From DATMER01 sp040349255 (GTDB taxonomy: Bacteria; Acidobacteriota; Thermoanaerobaculia; Multivoradales; UBA5704): 64,000 nucleotides of DNA. The notes under the pieces were generated by a model. The model saw only the letters and a list, made by a program, of their open reading frames with translations, ran no database searches and was not told the DNA's origin. The DNA is taken from the NCBI GenBank assembly GCA_040349255.1, contig JBEQUE010000144.1:36652-100651 (forward strand), read 5' to 3'. Of this stretch, positions 18,972 through 26,742 are shown one piece after another. Both the position numbers and the translations under genes were made by a program. Positions within the stretch are counted from its first letter, which is position 1, and each line of letters opens with the position of its first letter.

Positions 18972-19355
18972 TCAGGGCTCGAACACGGCGCAAGCGGTAT
19001 CGTTCTCCCAGACCTCGACGCGGACGACGCGGACGCGGTCGCGATCCTCGCCGCGCTCCGCCAGCCGGCGGGCGACTTCCTGGAACACATATTCGCTGAA
19101 GAGCTCGGCGGTCGTGTTCTTCTCGTCAAAAGGAGGAATGTCGTTGATCACCCGGTGGTCGAACGGACCGAGGATTTCCTGCATCATCTCCTTGAGGTCG
19201 GCGAAGTCGAGGACCATGCCCAGCCCGTCCAGCTTCCCGGCCCTCAGGTGAACCCTAACCCGATAGTTGTGGCCGTGCAGGTTCTCGCAGCCGCGGGTGT
19301 GGCCGCGGATGGCGTGGGCCGCGGAAAAGGTGAAGTCCTTGAAGATGGTGTGCAT
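18972..19355 (-). CDS. queD: 6-carboxytetrahydropterin synthase / PTPS family protein (QueD-like)
   Basis: This 127-residue protein has the zinc ligands FSAAHA and LHGHNY, a Cys before LHGH (GCENLHGH), and the later DHR and conserved Glu-rich core. QueD makes 6-carboxytetrahydropterin in queuosine synthesis; eukaryote-type PTPS activity is the alternative. The ATG lies immediately before the stop of the dehydratase gene's frame, so it is probably cotranscribed with it although the functions are unrelated. No other queuosine gene is nearby. Confidence 0.8.
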   Translation of the reverse strand: MHTIFKDFTFSAAHAIRGHTRGCENLHGHNYRVRVHLRAGKLDGLGMVLDFADLKEMMQEILGPFDHRVINDIPPFDEKNTTAELFSEYVFQEVARRLAERGEDRDRVRVVRVEVWENDTACAVFEP

Positions 19356-19357
19356 GG

Positions 19358-20317
19358 CTACGGCATCCGGCCTTCCAGGATAGCGCAGAGCTTCGCGGCG
19401 TCCAGGTTGCCGCCGGAGACCACGCAGACCACCTTCCCGCCCTGCGGAAGGGTGGTGAGCGCGGCGGCCACCGAGGCGGCGCCGGCGCCCTCGGCGATGA
19501 CCCGGTGGCGCTCGGCGAGCAGGCGGATGGCGTCCGCCACCGCCTCCAGGGAGACGATGCAGGCCCCGGCGAGCAGACGGTCCACGAGCGGCCACATCTC
19601 GGGCAGGAGGCTCCTGCCGCCGATGCCGTCCACGAAGCTCGGCTGGTAGTCCACGGTCTGCGGCGAGCCTTCGCCCAGCGATTCGGACAGCGGCGTGGCC
19701 GTCGAGACCTCGCAGCCGAGCACCTGGACCTCCGGCCGGAGAGCGGCGAGCGCCGCGGCGATGCCGCAGGAGAGCCCGCCGCCGCCGAACGGGACGAGGA
19801 CGGTGTCCACGTCGGGCAGGTCCTCGAGGATCTCCAGCGCGATGGTGCCGTTGCCGGCCATCACCGCCCGGTCCGCCACCGGGTGGATGAAGAGGCCGTC
19901 GAGCCCGGGATAGGAGTGCTCGACGAGCACGTCCCACCAGCGGTCGAACGGCACCTTGATCACCTGGCCGCCCAGGCGCTCGATCGCCGCCAGCTTGGTG
20001 GCCGGCGCGTGGTCCGGCACGACGACGGACGCCGGCACGCCCATCTCCCGGGCGCTCCAGGCCACGCCCTGCGCCATGTTGCCGGCGCTCGCCGTGTAGA
20101 CGCCGTCCCGGAGCGTCTCCGGGTCGGCCAGGCGCATGGCGTTGGTGGCGCCGCGCAGCTTGAACGAGCCGATCGGCTGGAGGTTCTCCAGCTTGAGCCA
20201 GATCTCGATCGGAGAGTCCGCATTCAGGCGGACGAGCGGCGTGCGCACCGTGACCCCGGCCAGGCGCTCGCGCGCGGCGCGGATCTCGTCGAGGGTGGGA
20301 GCTTCCAGGGCGGTCAT
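19358..20317 (-). CDS. PLP-dependent threonine/serine dehydratase
   Basis: This is a 319-residue fold-type II PLP enzyme. The PLP lysine is in SFKLRGATNA, the phosphate-binding loop is GGGGLSCGIAAAL, and the C-terminal Ser or Cys pocket is VSGGNLD. It lacks the ACT regulatory domains of biosynthetic IlvA, so it resembles catabolic TdcB-type threonine dehydratase or serine racemase. A TAAGCT box lies 7 nt upstream of the ATG, suggesting a leaderless transcript. It is divergent from the spermidine-synthase-like gene. Confidence 0.8.
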   Translation of the reverse strand: MTALEAPTLDEIRAARERLAGVTVRTPLVRLNADSPIEIWLKLENLQPIGSFKLRGATNAMRLADPETLRDGVYTASAGNMAQGVAWSAREMGVPASVVVPDHAPATKLAAIERLGGQVIKVPFDRWWDVLVEHSYPGLDGLFIHPVADRAVMAGNGTIALEILEDLPDVDTVLVPFGGGGLSCGIAAALAALRPEVQVLGCEVSTATPLSESLGEGSPQTVDYQPSFVDGIGGRSLLPEMWPLVDRLLAGACIVSLEAVADAIRLLAERHRVIAEGAGAASVAAALTTLPQGGKVVCVVSGGNLDAAKLCAILEGRMP

Positions 20318-20324
20318 CCGCCGG

Positions 20325-20353
20325 AGCTTACCTGAAACCCGTTTCGTTATACT
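20325..20353. promoter_or_regulatory. Divergent leaderless promoter pair
   Basis: TAAGCT (20325-20330, minus strand) ends 7 nt before the dehydratase ATG. TATACT (20348-20353, plus strand) ends 8 nt before ATG 20362. In both cases transcription would start at or near the start codon, and neither gene has a good Shine-Dalgarno site. Confidence 0.5.
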
Positions 20354-20361
20354 CCCCGGCC

Positions 20362-22791
20362 ATGCCGCAGCCCCGACCGTCCAGCAGCGGACCGCTGATC
20401 GCCGCCGTCGCCTACGCCAACCTGGTGTCGCTCGCGGCCCAGGTGATCTGGGTGCGCAAGGTCACCCTCCTCTTCGGCGCCACGGCCGGGGTGTTCGCCA
20501 GCGTGCTGGCGGTGGTGCTCGCCGGCCTCGCCTGCGGCGCGGCCTGGGGCGGCCGGCGAGCGGCCTCCACCCTCCAAGACACTCGGCCGGAGCGGCTGCT
20601 CGCCATCCTCCTGGTAGCGCTCGGCGCGCTCTGCGCCGCGAGCCTGCCGCTGCTCGACGCGGCGCGCTCGCTCTTCCTGGCGCTGGGCCCCGAGGGCCTG
20701 GAGCCCGCGGCCCGCGCCGCGGTGCGGATCCCGTTCGTGGCGCTCGTGCTCCTGCCGCCGACCTTCGCGATCGGCGCCATCCTGCCGCTCGCCACCCAGC
20801 TCTACAGCCGGGTCTCGGCGGGCGCGGTGGCGGCGCTCTACGCGGCGGACACGCTCGGCGCCGCGGTCGGCGCCCTGGTCGGCGGCTTCCTCCTGGTGCC
20901 GCAGCTCGGCCTGAGCGTCTCCACCTGGCTCCTGGGAGCCGGAGCGCTGGCGCTCGCGGCGCTCCTCTGGCAGAGCGCTCCTCTCCCGTTGCCCGCCAAG
21001 ACCGCGGCCCCCGAGACGCCGTTGGCCGGCCGCAAGAAGAAAGCCGCGAAGGTGGTCGCCGCCCCGACTGCGCCGGCCGAGCTCGGGACCGGGGCCCGGC
21101 GGGCCGTGCTGGTCTCCTTCTTCCTGACCGGCGGCGCCGCGCTCCTCCTGGAGACCGGCTGGAACCGGTTCTTCTATCTCCTGAACGGCACCAGCATCTT
21201 CTCTCTCAGCACGGTCCTCGCCGGCTTCCTGACCGGCATCGGCCTCGGCAGCGCGCTCGTGCGGCGGCGTCTGGAGCGCGGCGGCGACGTCCCGGCCCTG
21301 GTCGCCTTCCTCCAGGCCCTGGTCGCGCTCGGCGGCATCCTGGTCTTCCGCGCCCGCGAGCTGTTCGAGCGCACCTACCTGGCGATCTACGAGGCGTCCG
21401 CGAGCCACGCCGCGTTCCAGCTCAAGATCTACGTCGCGGTCTTCGCCCTGGTCGCGCTGGCCACGCTGGCGATGGGCGCGAACTTCCCGGCCGTCGTGCG
21501 CCTGCTCGCGCCGCGGCGGGACGAGGAGGCGCGCGCGCTCGGCCGGGTCTACTTCATCAACACCGCCGGCGCGGTCGCCGGGGCCCTGGCCGGCGAGTTC
21601 CTGATCCTGCCGCGCCTCGGGTTCGACGGCCTGCTCGCCACCGTGACGCTGATCTACCTGGGCAGCGCCGCGCTGTTCTTCAGCCTCGCGGCGCCGGCGG
21701 CCCGGCGCTCCGCGGCGCTGCCGGTCGGCGCCGCGGCCCTGGCGGCGCTCCTGATCACGCCGCCCTTGCGCGCCTACGAGCCGCCCTGGAACGCCGTCTA
21801 CTACAGCGGCGTGCGCCAGGGCACGTACTCGAAATACCAGATCCTCAACAACGCCCACACCGTGGTCTTCCGGCGCCAGGGCTTCTACGGCCAGGTGACG
21901 GTCAGCCAGACCCTGACCGAGCTCTACCTCAAGCACAACGGCAAGACCGACGCCTCGACGAACGTGGTCGACAGCTTCGCCCAGTACCTGCTCGGGCACG
22001 TGCCGCTGCTCCTCCATCCGAAGCCGGACAGGGTGGTCAACATCGGCCTCGGCGGCGGGATCACGCTGGGCGCGATCACCGCGCACCCGGAGCCGAAGGA
22101 GATCGTGCAGGTCGAGCTCGACCCGCTGGTCGTCGAGGCCACCCGCACCTGGTTCGGAGAGGCCAACCATCACGCGCTCGACGACCCGCGCGTCCATCTG
22201 GCCGTGGACGACGGCCGGAGCTTCATCGAACGGAGTATCGGCCGGGGGGACCGGTTCGACGTGATCATCAGCGAGCCGCCGAACCTCTGGGTCTCGGGCG
22301 TCTCGGGGCTGTTCACGACCGAGTTCTACCGCGCCGCCCGGGCGCGCCTGAATCCCGGCGGCCTCCTCTGCCAGTGGCTGCCGCTCTACGAGCTCGGCGA
22401 GGAGGACTTCGCGACCGCGCTCGCCACCATGGGCACGCAGTTCAAGCACCTCGCCGGCTGGACGAACGGCTCGGTGGCGGTGATCGTGGCCTCGAACGAG
22501 CCGCTGCCGCTCCAGGGTCCGCACCCGTCCGCCGCCGAGCTCCCGCCGCCGCCGTCGGTCATCGCGACCGATCTCCAGAACGCCGGCGTGCTGCCATGGC
22601 AGGTGGAGTCGTTCCTCTCGCAGCCCGACCTCGACGCCGCGGCCATCGCGAAGCTCCAGGCCGAGGCCCCCGACCTGAACCGCGACGACCGCCCGGTCCT
22701 GGAGTTCCGCACGGCGCGCAATCTCTTCCGCCTCACCAAGCCGGGCGCGGACGCGGGCTGGAGGGCCCGGCTGCCGCGCGCGCGGGAGTGA
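20362..22791 (+). CDS. Fused multi-spanning membrane / spermidine synthase-like protein
   Basis: This is an 809-residue protein. The N-terminal half (to about 480) has a dozen or more hydrophobic helices resembling a transporter-like membrane domain. The C-terminal part is a spermidine-synthase-like Rossmann methyltransferase fold: NIGLGGGITLGAI glycine loop, QVELDPLVVEAT acidic residue, DDGRSFIERS, and DVIISEPPNLWVSG in place of the usual D(S)TDP motif. These fused proteins are common in Acidobacteriota and Deltaproteobacteria; whether they make polyamines is unproven. The changed EPPN motif argues against an ordinary spermidine synthase. It is probably monocistronic, with a leaderless start. 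Confidence 0.8.
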   Translation: MPQPRPSSSGPLIAAVAYANLVSLAAQVIWVRKVTLLFGATAGVFASVLAVVLAGLACGAAWGGRRAASTLQDTRPERLLAILLVALGALCAASLPLLDAARSLFLALGPEGLEPAARAAVRIPFVALVLLPPTFAIGAILPLATQLYSRVSAGAVAALYAADTLGAAVGALVGGFLLVPQLGLSVSTWLLGAGALALAALLWQSAPLPLPAKTAAPETPLAGRKKKAAKVVAAPTAPAELGTGARRAVLVSFFLTGGAALLLETGWNRFFYLLNGTSIFSLSTVLAGFLTGIGLGSALVRRRLERGGDVPALVAFLQALVALGGILVFRARELFERTYLAIYEASASHAAFQLKIYVAVFALVALATLAMGANFPAVVRLLAPRRDEEARALGRVYFINTAGAVAGALAGEFLILPRLGFDGLLATVTLIYLGSAALFFSLAAPAARRSAALPVGAAALAALLITPPLRAYEPPWNAVYYSGVRQGTYSKYQILNNAHTVVFRRQGFYGQVTVSQTLTELYLKHNGKTDASTNVVDSFAQYLLGHVPLLLHPKPDRVVNIGLGGGITLGAITAHPEPKEIVQVELDPLVVEATRTWFGEANHHALDDPRVHLAVDDGRSFIERSIGRGDRFDVIISEPPNLWVSGVSGLFTTEFYRAARARLNPGGLLCQWLPLYELGEEDFATALATMGTQFKHLAGWTNGSVAVIVASNEPLPLQGPHPSAAELPPPPSVIATDLQNAGVLPWQVESFLSQPDLDAAAIAKLQAEAPDLNRDDRPVLEFRTARNLFRLTKPGADAGWRARLPRARE

Positions 22792-22819
22792 GAGGAACAC
22801 CCGGCAAGCGGGCAGCGCC

Positions 22820-23114
22820 ATGAAGAAGCTACGTATCTACATCGACACGTCCGTGATCGGAGGCTGCTTTGACGCCGAGTTTTCACAATGGCCGAACAGC
22901 CTGATGCAGGATTTCGCGGCGGGCACATTCATTCCCATTGTCTCGGACGTGCTGGCCGCCGAGATCCAGGACGCACCGGAGGCTGTTCGCCAGGAGTACG
23001 ACCATCTCATCAGCAGCGAACACGAGCTCATGCTTGTCACGGAAGCTGGAGCTGGGCTACAAGCCGCTGCAGATCTACTCACCGCGGGAAGTTACGAAGG
23101 CGGAAGGAGATTAG
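22820..23114 (+). pseudogene. PIN-domain toxin gene with internal deletion and frameshift
   Basis: The 5' part encodes a clear PIN start (KKLRIYIDTSVIGGCFD) with the first catalytic Asp, and continues to about LMLVTEA. From there the matching PIN C-terminus appears in another frame: LELGYKPLQIYSPREVT, ending at the TAG at 23112-23114, directly before the next gene's GTG. About 70 codons of the usual middle, including the conserved acidic cluster, are missing. The reading frame that stays open through this junction (to 23125) ends in sequence unlike PIN proteins. The toxin is therefore predicted to be inactive. Confidence 0.75.
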
Positions 23115-23117
23115 CTC

Positions 23118-23315
23118 GTGAGTGATGCTGCTATTCGAGCCGTTGAAATGGTGCGCACCATCCGTGAGGCGCACTACGAACAGCTCAAGGAGCTGTCTCC
23201 GCAGGAGAAAATCGCGTTCTTCCGGGAAAAGGCAAGACGGCTGCACGCCGAGTTGGGAAAGCCCGAAGAGCTTCTGGCCCGCGCCAGCCAGGGAGCTGAG
23301 GCTCACTTCGGATAG
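23118..23315 (+). CDS. Small partner protein (antitoxin-like) of the deleted PIN toxin
   Basis: This is a 65-residue, strongly helical, charged protein (VRTIREAHYEQLKELSPQEKIAFFREKA split in the middle), starting with GTG 3 nt after the ancestral stop of the PIN gene. Gene order (toxin first) and size fit a family of PIN-associated antitoxins. It overlaps the 3' end of the convergent DUF4157 gene by 13 nt. The frame is intact although its toxin is not. Confidence 0.5.
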   Translation: MSDAAIRAVEMVRTIREAHYEQLKELSPQEKIAFFREKARRLHAELGKPEELLARASQGAEAHFG

Positions 23316-24904
23316 GTCGCGACGAAGTACGCGTAGGTCTTCGGGCGGATGGCCTTGAGCAGGTCCGGGTCCACGTAGTAGAGCGCGAAGCTCTCGGCGA
23401 ACAGCTCGTCCCAGCTCTTCTCGCCGTACCTGGTGACGCCGCCGGAGACGATCTCCTTGCTGTCGTCCTTGACGGACAGCCCGTCTTGGATCGCGGCCTC
23501 GCGGAACGAGCCCTTGGGGGCTCCGCCCGTCCGGGTGCTCGTGTACTGGTTGGCCTTGCCCGCCACCTTGATCCAGGCCTCGCCGGTGCGCGACCGAGCC
23601 CGCAGCACCTTCGCCTCGTCCAGGTCCTTCACGAACTTCGCCCAGGCGGCGTTCAGCGGCGCGTCGTCGGCGATGTGTCCCAGCTCGTGCGCCACCACGA
23701 CCTCCAGCCAGGTGGACTGCCCGAAACGGGTGGTCGACGAGGCGAAGGCGGTATCGAAGAGCCGGATGGTCTTGTCCCTCGGATTGGTCTCCCCCGACCG
23801 TTCCGGGCTGCAGGTCTTCGCCTCCAACTCGGCCTCCGTGCACACTTTCTTCGCCTCGCGGAGGAACTTCACGCCGCTCGCGTGCTTGAGGGCGGAGTCC
23901 GGCAGCGCCGCCAGGGCGGACTCGACCGCGCTCCACTCGGTCGCCTTCCAGCCGGGCCCGCGCTTGAATTTGACCTTGCGGATCTCCGCCTTGCCCTCGT
24001 CGAGGATGCGCGGCGAGGGCTCGGGAGCTCCGATGCCCAGCACCAGTTTCCGGCACGCGTCCAGGCCCGCGCCGAGCCCCCGGCAGTCGCGCATCCCGCG
24101 GGCCTCCCGGACCGGCAACGGCCCCTGCGCCTGGGAGAAGGGGCCGGGGAAGGCTTCCCAGAGCGGCTTCGGCGGGCGCGGCGCGACGCCGCTCTCCTCG
24201 ACGAGCCAGAGCTCGAGGGGCAGGCCGTTCTTCCCCTTCAGCGGCCGGTCGACGCGCGTGAACCGGTAGGCCCGCTCCACGGTCGTGATCGCCAGCTCGA
24301 TGGCGGCGTTCCGCGGCAGGAAGGCCTCTCCGGTGTCGCTGATCTCCGTGAGGTAGATCGCGACGTTCCGGAGCCCGTCCTGCAGCCCCGCGTCGATCGA
24401 CGCCCCGAAGCGGACGGTCGTGCCTGCGGGAAGCTCGAGCTTCTCCTTGTCCAGGAAGAGCTTCTCGATGTTCTTCTGCACGCCCGCGGTGAATTGAGCC
24501 GTCTCGAGCCGCAGGGTCTTCGCCTCGGGGACGGATTCGAGCTCGCTGTCGAGTTGGAGGGCGGCGCGGCCCGACCGCGCCTGCTGGACCACGTGGGCCA
24601 GCTCGTGGGCGACGAGGTTCCTGCCGGCCGCCGAGGCCGCGTCGTACCGGCCGGGGCCGAACACGATGTCCTGGCCCAGGGTATAGGCGCGGGCCTGGAC
24701 GGCGGCGGCCGAGGCGGCGGCCCGGCCATCGGTGTGCACCCGGACCTTGCCGAAGTCGTGACCGAAACGGGGCTCGAAATCGGCGCGCAGGCCGGCGTCG
24801 AGAGGCTGTCCGGGCGAGCGCAGGGCCTCCTCGGCCCAGGCCGGGACCGGCTCGGACGGCTCCGGCACGGACCGGAGCCCGGCTGCGGGCTGCCCGCGGG
24901 TCAC
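23303..24904 (-). CDS. DUF4157 (eCIS core) protein with a second zinc-peptidase-like domain
   Basis: This is a 533-residue protein. Residues about 35-110 are a DUF4157 domain: PLDAGLRADFEPRFG, VRVHTD, the AYTLGQDIVFGPGRY box and the metallopeptidase motif HELAHVVQQ (100-108). A variable middle is followed by a second zincin-like domain with VVVAHELGHIAD (HELGH at 406-410) and a downstream ELFAESFALYY that can supply the third ligand. DUF4157 proteins are often linked to extracellular contractile injection systems, but no such structural genes are in the window. The GTG start at 24904 has no clear ribosome site; a non-ATG start about 89 nt further upstream in the same open frame is possible. 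Function as an exported peptidase or toxin is inference. Confidence 0.7.
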   Translation of the reverse strand: MTRGQPAAGLRSVPEPSEPVPAWAEEALRSPGQPLDAGLRADFEPRFGHDFGKVRVHTDGRAAASAAAVQARAYTLGQDIVFGPGRYDAASAAGRNLVAHELAHVVQQARSGRAALQLDSELESVPEAKTLRLETAQFTAGVQKNIEKLFLDKEKLELPAGTTVRFGASIDAGLQDGLRNVAIYLTEISDTGEAFLPRNAAIELAITTVERAYRFTRVDRPLKGKNGLPLELWLVEESGVAPRPPKPLWEAFPGPFSQAQGPLPVREARGMRDCRGLGAGLDACRKLVLGIGAPEPSPRILDEGKAEIRKVKFKRGPGWKATEWSAVESALAALPDSALKHASGVKFLREAKKVCTEAELEAKTCSPERSGETNPRDKTIRLFDTAFASSTTRFGQSTWLEVVVAHELGHIADDAPLNAAWAKFVKDLDEAKVLRARSRTGEAWIKVAGKANQYTSTRTGGAPKGSFREAAIQDGLSVKDDSKEIVSGGVTRYGEKSWDELFAESFALYYVDPDLLKAIRPKTYAYFVATYPK

Positions 24905-25029
24905 CCGGCCGGCGGCCTGGCGGGCTTCGCGCTCTCCGGCAGCGCGCGCGGCGGACCGTTGGACCCGAAGCGCGCTCAGGGAGCTCCCCTCATCGTCATG
25001 CCTTCATGAGGCTCCAGACGGCGTGGACC

Positions 25030-25395
25030 TCAGAGGGTCTGCGCCGCTCCGAGCTCCCGAAGGATGGTCCGGGAGACCGGGATGCCGAAGGCGTCGAGCC
25101 TGTCGCGCACGCGCTTGTCCAGCTCCGCGAGCATCGACTCCTCGCTCGCCGCCGCGACCAGCATCTCCGACAGGAAGCGGATCTGCCAGCGGTAGCGGTC
25201 GGCCCGATCGCCGGCCTGCTGCTTCAGGAGACGATGCTCCAGCCGAAAGGCGCCCACGGGCCGCCAGGTCAGCTCGAAGTGAGGCAGGACGTCCTTGAGG
25301 AGATGCGCTTCGAACGCCTCTTCCTTCACCCCGGGAAGGAGCGCGATCGAGTACTCGCAGACATGTTCCGCCAGATCGCCGTCTTTCGTCGCCAT
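25030..25395 (-). CDS. Hypothetical protein upstream of the DUF4157 gene
   Basis: This is a 121-residue soluble protein rich in charged helices (LLKDVLPHFELTWRPVGAF, DRYRWQIRFLSEMLVAA) and without recognised motifs. AGGAGG lies 7 nt before the ATG at 25395, which fixes the start. It lies about 125 nt upstream of the DUF4157 gene on the same strand, so it may be an accessory or immunity-like protein for it; this is only positional inference. Confidence 0.6.
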   Translation of the reverse strand: MATKDGDLAEHVCEYSIALLPGVKEEAFEAHLLKDVLPHFELTWRPVGAFRLEHRLLKQQAGDRADRYRWQIRFLSEMLVAAASEESMLAELDKRVRDRLDAFGIPVSRTILRELGAAQTL

Positions 25396-25465
25396 GGCAA
25401 ACCTCCTGTCCACGAGGCGACGGCGGGCTCGCCTTTGTTACGGTTCCGCTGAAATCTGGAGCGGG

Positions 25466-25493
25466 TTGCGTGGTCACGGGCTTATGGTATCCT
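25466..25493 (+). promoter_or_regulatory. Promoter of the toxin-antitoxin operon
   Basis: TTGCGT (25466-25471) and TATCCT (25488-25493) are separated by 16 bp, and the start codon follows 6 nt later, implying a leaderless or nearly leaderless antitoxin mRNA. Confidence 0.5.
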
Positions 25494-25499
25494 TCGGGC

Positions 25500-25724
25500 A
25501 TGACGGTCAAAGCTCGCGTTCACAAAGGTCGGCTCCTGTTGGATGAGCCGACGCAACTTCCTGAAGGGGCGATCGTTGATCTCCTGCCCCTGGATCCGGG
25601 AGACTGGCTCGACCCTGCTGATCGCGCCGCTCTGCACCAGGCCCTTGTCGCTTCTCAGGAAGACGTTGCGGCTGGCCGGCTGATCGATGCCGAAGAGGTT
25701 CTGAAAGAACTGCGCGCATCGTGA
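25500..25724 (+). CDS. Antitoxin of a RelE/ParE-type module
   Basis: This is a 74-residue protein. The N-terminus (MTVKARVHKGRLLLDEPTQLPEGAIVDL) resembles small AbrB/VapB-like or DUF-type antitoxins built on a short beta sheet. The acidic C-terminal half (ALHQALVASQEDVAAGRLIDAEEVL) is typical of antitoxins that pair with ParE/RelE toxins. It ends in GTGA, overlapping the start of the toxin gene. The antitoxin is intact, but the toxin is interrupted. Confidence 0.7.
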   Translation: MTVKARVHKGRLLLDEPTQLPEGAIVDLLPLDPGDWLDPADRAALHQALVASQEDVAAGRLIDAEEVLKELRAS

Positions 25725-25795
25725 CGCGCCGCAAGGTCCGTTTCACGGCAACGGCCCGGCCTGTGGCATGCCCGGCGCGGCTCCGGACCCGATTT
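25721..25795 (+). pseudogene. RelE/ParE-family toxin, interrupted after about 13 codons
   Basis: The GTG at 25721 overlaps the antitoxin stop by 4 nt. The first residues TRRKVRFTATAR match the first beta strand of RelE/ParE toxins. Homology then stops and a 21-bp-period repeat array begins (regular from 25796). The frame stays open to 25957, but the product there is a 7-residue repeat with no catalytic core, so the toxin is predicted to be inactive. Confidence 0.7.
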
Positions 25796-26066
25796 CCGGA
25801 CGATCGGCTGATCGTTGCGGACCTGCGGCCGGAGTTGGCGGATCACCGGCCAGGGTTTGCGGGTTCCCGCCAGGGCCGGCCGACGATCGGCCAGAGTGAG
25901 CGGATCCTCGGCTGGAACCAGCCGGTCGTCGGCCAGGATTGGCGAGTGATCAGCTGACCTCAGCGGGTCCTCGGCCGAGACTGGCGGTTGCTGGCTGGCA
26001 CTGGCCGAAGGTCGGCCGGAGCCGGCCGGCGGTCGGCGCCCTCCGGCGGATCCTCGGCGAGGCGGT
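25796..26066. repeat. 21-bp tandem repeat array
   Basis: About thirteen adjacent units begin at 25796, 25817, 25838, 25859, 25880, 25900, 25921, 25942, 25963, 25984, 26004, 26025 and 26046. The period is 21 bp, with two 20-bp units. The consensus is close to GCGGATCnTCGGCCnGGnnTG. Units are diverged but keep phase, and no spacers are present. The array lies between the interrupted toxin gene and the 3' end of the minus-strand gene at 26089. Its unit begins GCGGAT, as does the unit of the 7.1-kb array when rotated. Confidence 0.85.
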
Positions 26067-26088
26067 GCCGAAGGAGCGCCAGCGCGCC

Positions 26089-26712
26089 TCAGGGCGTCCC
26101 GTCCGGCAGCAGCTCCTTCACCGGCTTGCCGTCGGCGTCCAGGACCGTGATCCGGGTCCTGCCGTCGGCCGCGACCTGCATGAGCAGGCGCTTGCGGCCG
26201 GCGGCGTCGTGGAGCGCCAGGGTGGCGGCGCCGTCCTTGCCGTGCCCGAGCCAGATGCGCCGGTTGACCTCGGTGCCCGACGGGCTGTCGGAGACCGCCA
26301 GGCCCACGATCTTGTCCTCCTGGTCGTCCACGCCGAGAAGCTGGACGATCTGGTTGGCGCCGTACCGGTCGAACGAGAGGCTTCCTCCGGAGTCCCGGAT
26401 CTCCCCCTTCTCGTTCTTCCGCCCGCCGAAGATCAGGCCGCCGATCTCGGAGCCCTCGTCGTTCAGGAAGAGCAGACCGGCCTGAGGCCGTTCGAGCCGC
26501 TTCTCCTGGCCCTGCACGAGGACGCCCGGCAACCGAGCATGGTTCGAGATGACGAGACGGGGCGTCCCGTCGGGCTCGACGATGTTGATGCGCTGAACGT
26601 TGATCTCGTCGAATGTCTTCGCCCGCGGCGCCGCGGCGTAGAGCACCGTGGCGACGAAGACGGCGGTCAAGGCTCCTGAGTAGAACACGAGGAAGCGTTG
26701 GGCTTTCGGCAT
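26089..26712 (-). CDS. Membrane-anchored hypothetical protein
   Basis: This is a 207-residue protein with one N-terminal membrane segment (FLVFYSGALTAVFVATVLYAA) and a beta-rich extracytoplasmic domain. The core carries phrases such as INIVEPDGTPRLVISN, GLLFLNDEGSEIGGLIFGG and TRITVLDADGKPV that look like repeated beta hairpins. I have seen similar uncharacterised proteins in Acidobacteriota. It is 30 nt upstream of nothing on its own strand and lies just downstream of the Wadjet operon, with no obvious link. Confidence 0.6.
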   Translation of the reverse strand: MPKAQRFLVFYSGALTAVFVATVLYAAAPRAKTFDEINVQRINIVEPDGTPRLVISNHARLPGVLVQGQEKRLERPQAGLLFLNDEGSEIGGLIFGGRKNEKGEIRDSGGSLSFDRYGANQIVQLLGVDDQEDKIVGLAVSDSPSGTEVNRRIWLGHGKDGAATLALHDAAGRKRLLMQVAADGRTRITVLDADGKPVKELLPDGTP

Positions 26713-26742
26713 GGTCGTGGTACGCCCGGTGCGGGAGAAAGT

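Noticed and set aside
25796..26066. CRISPR array or direct-repeat replication origin (iterons)
   Set aside because: There are no spacers and no rep gene. The 21-bp period resembles iterons, but the place inside a toxin gene on a chromosome-like stretch argues against an origin.
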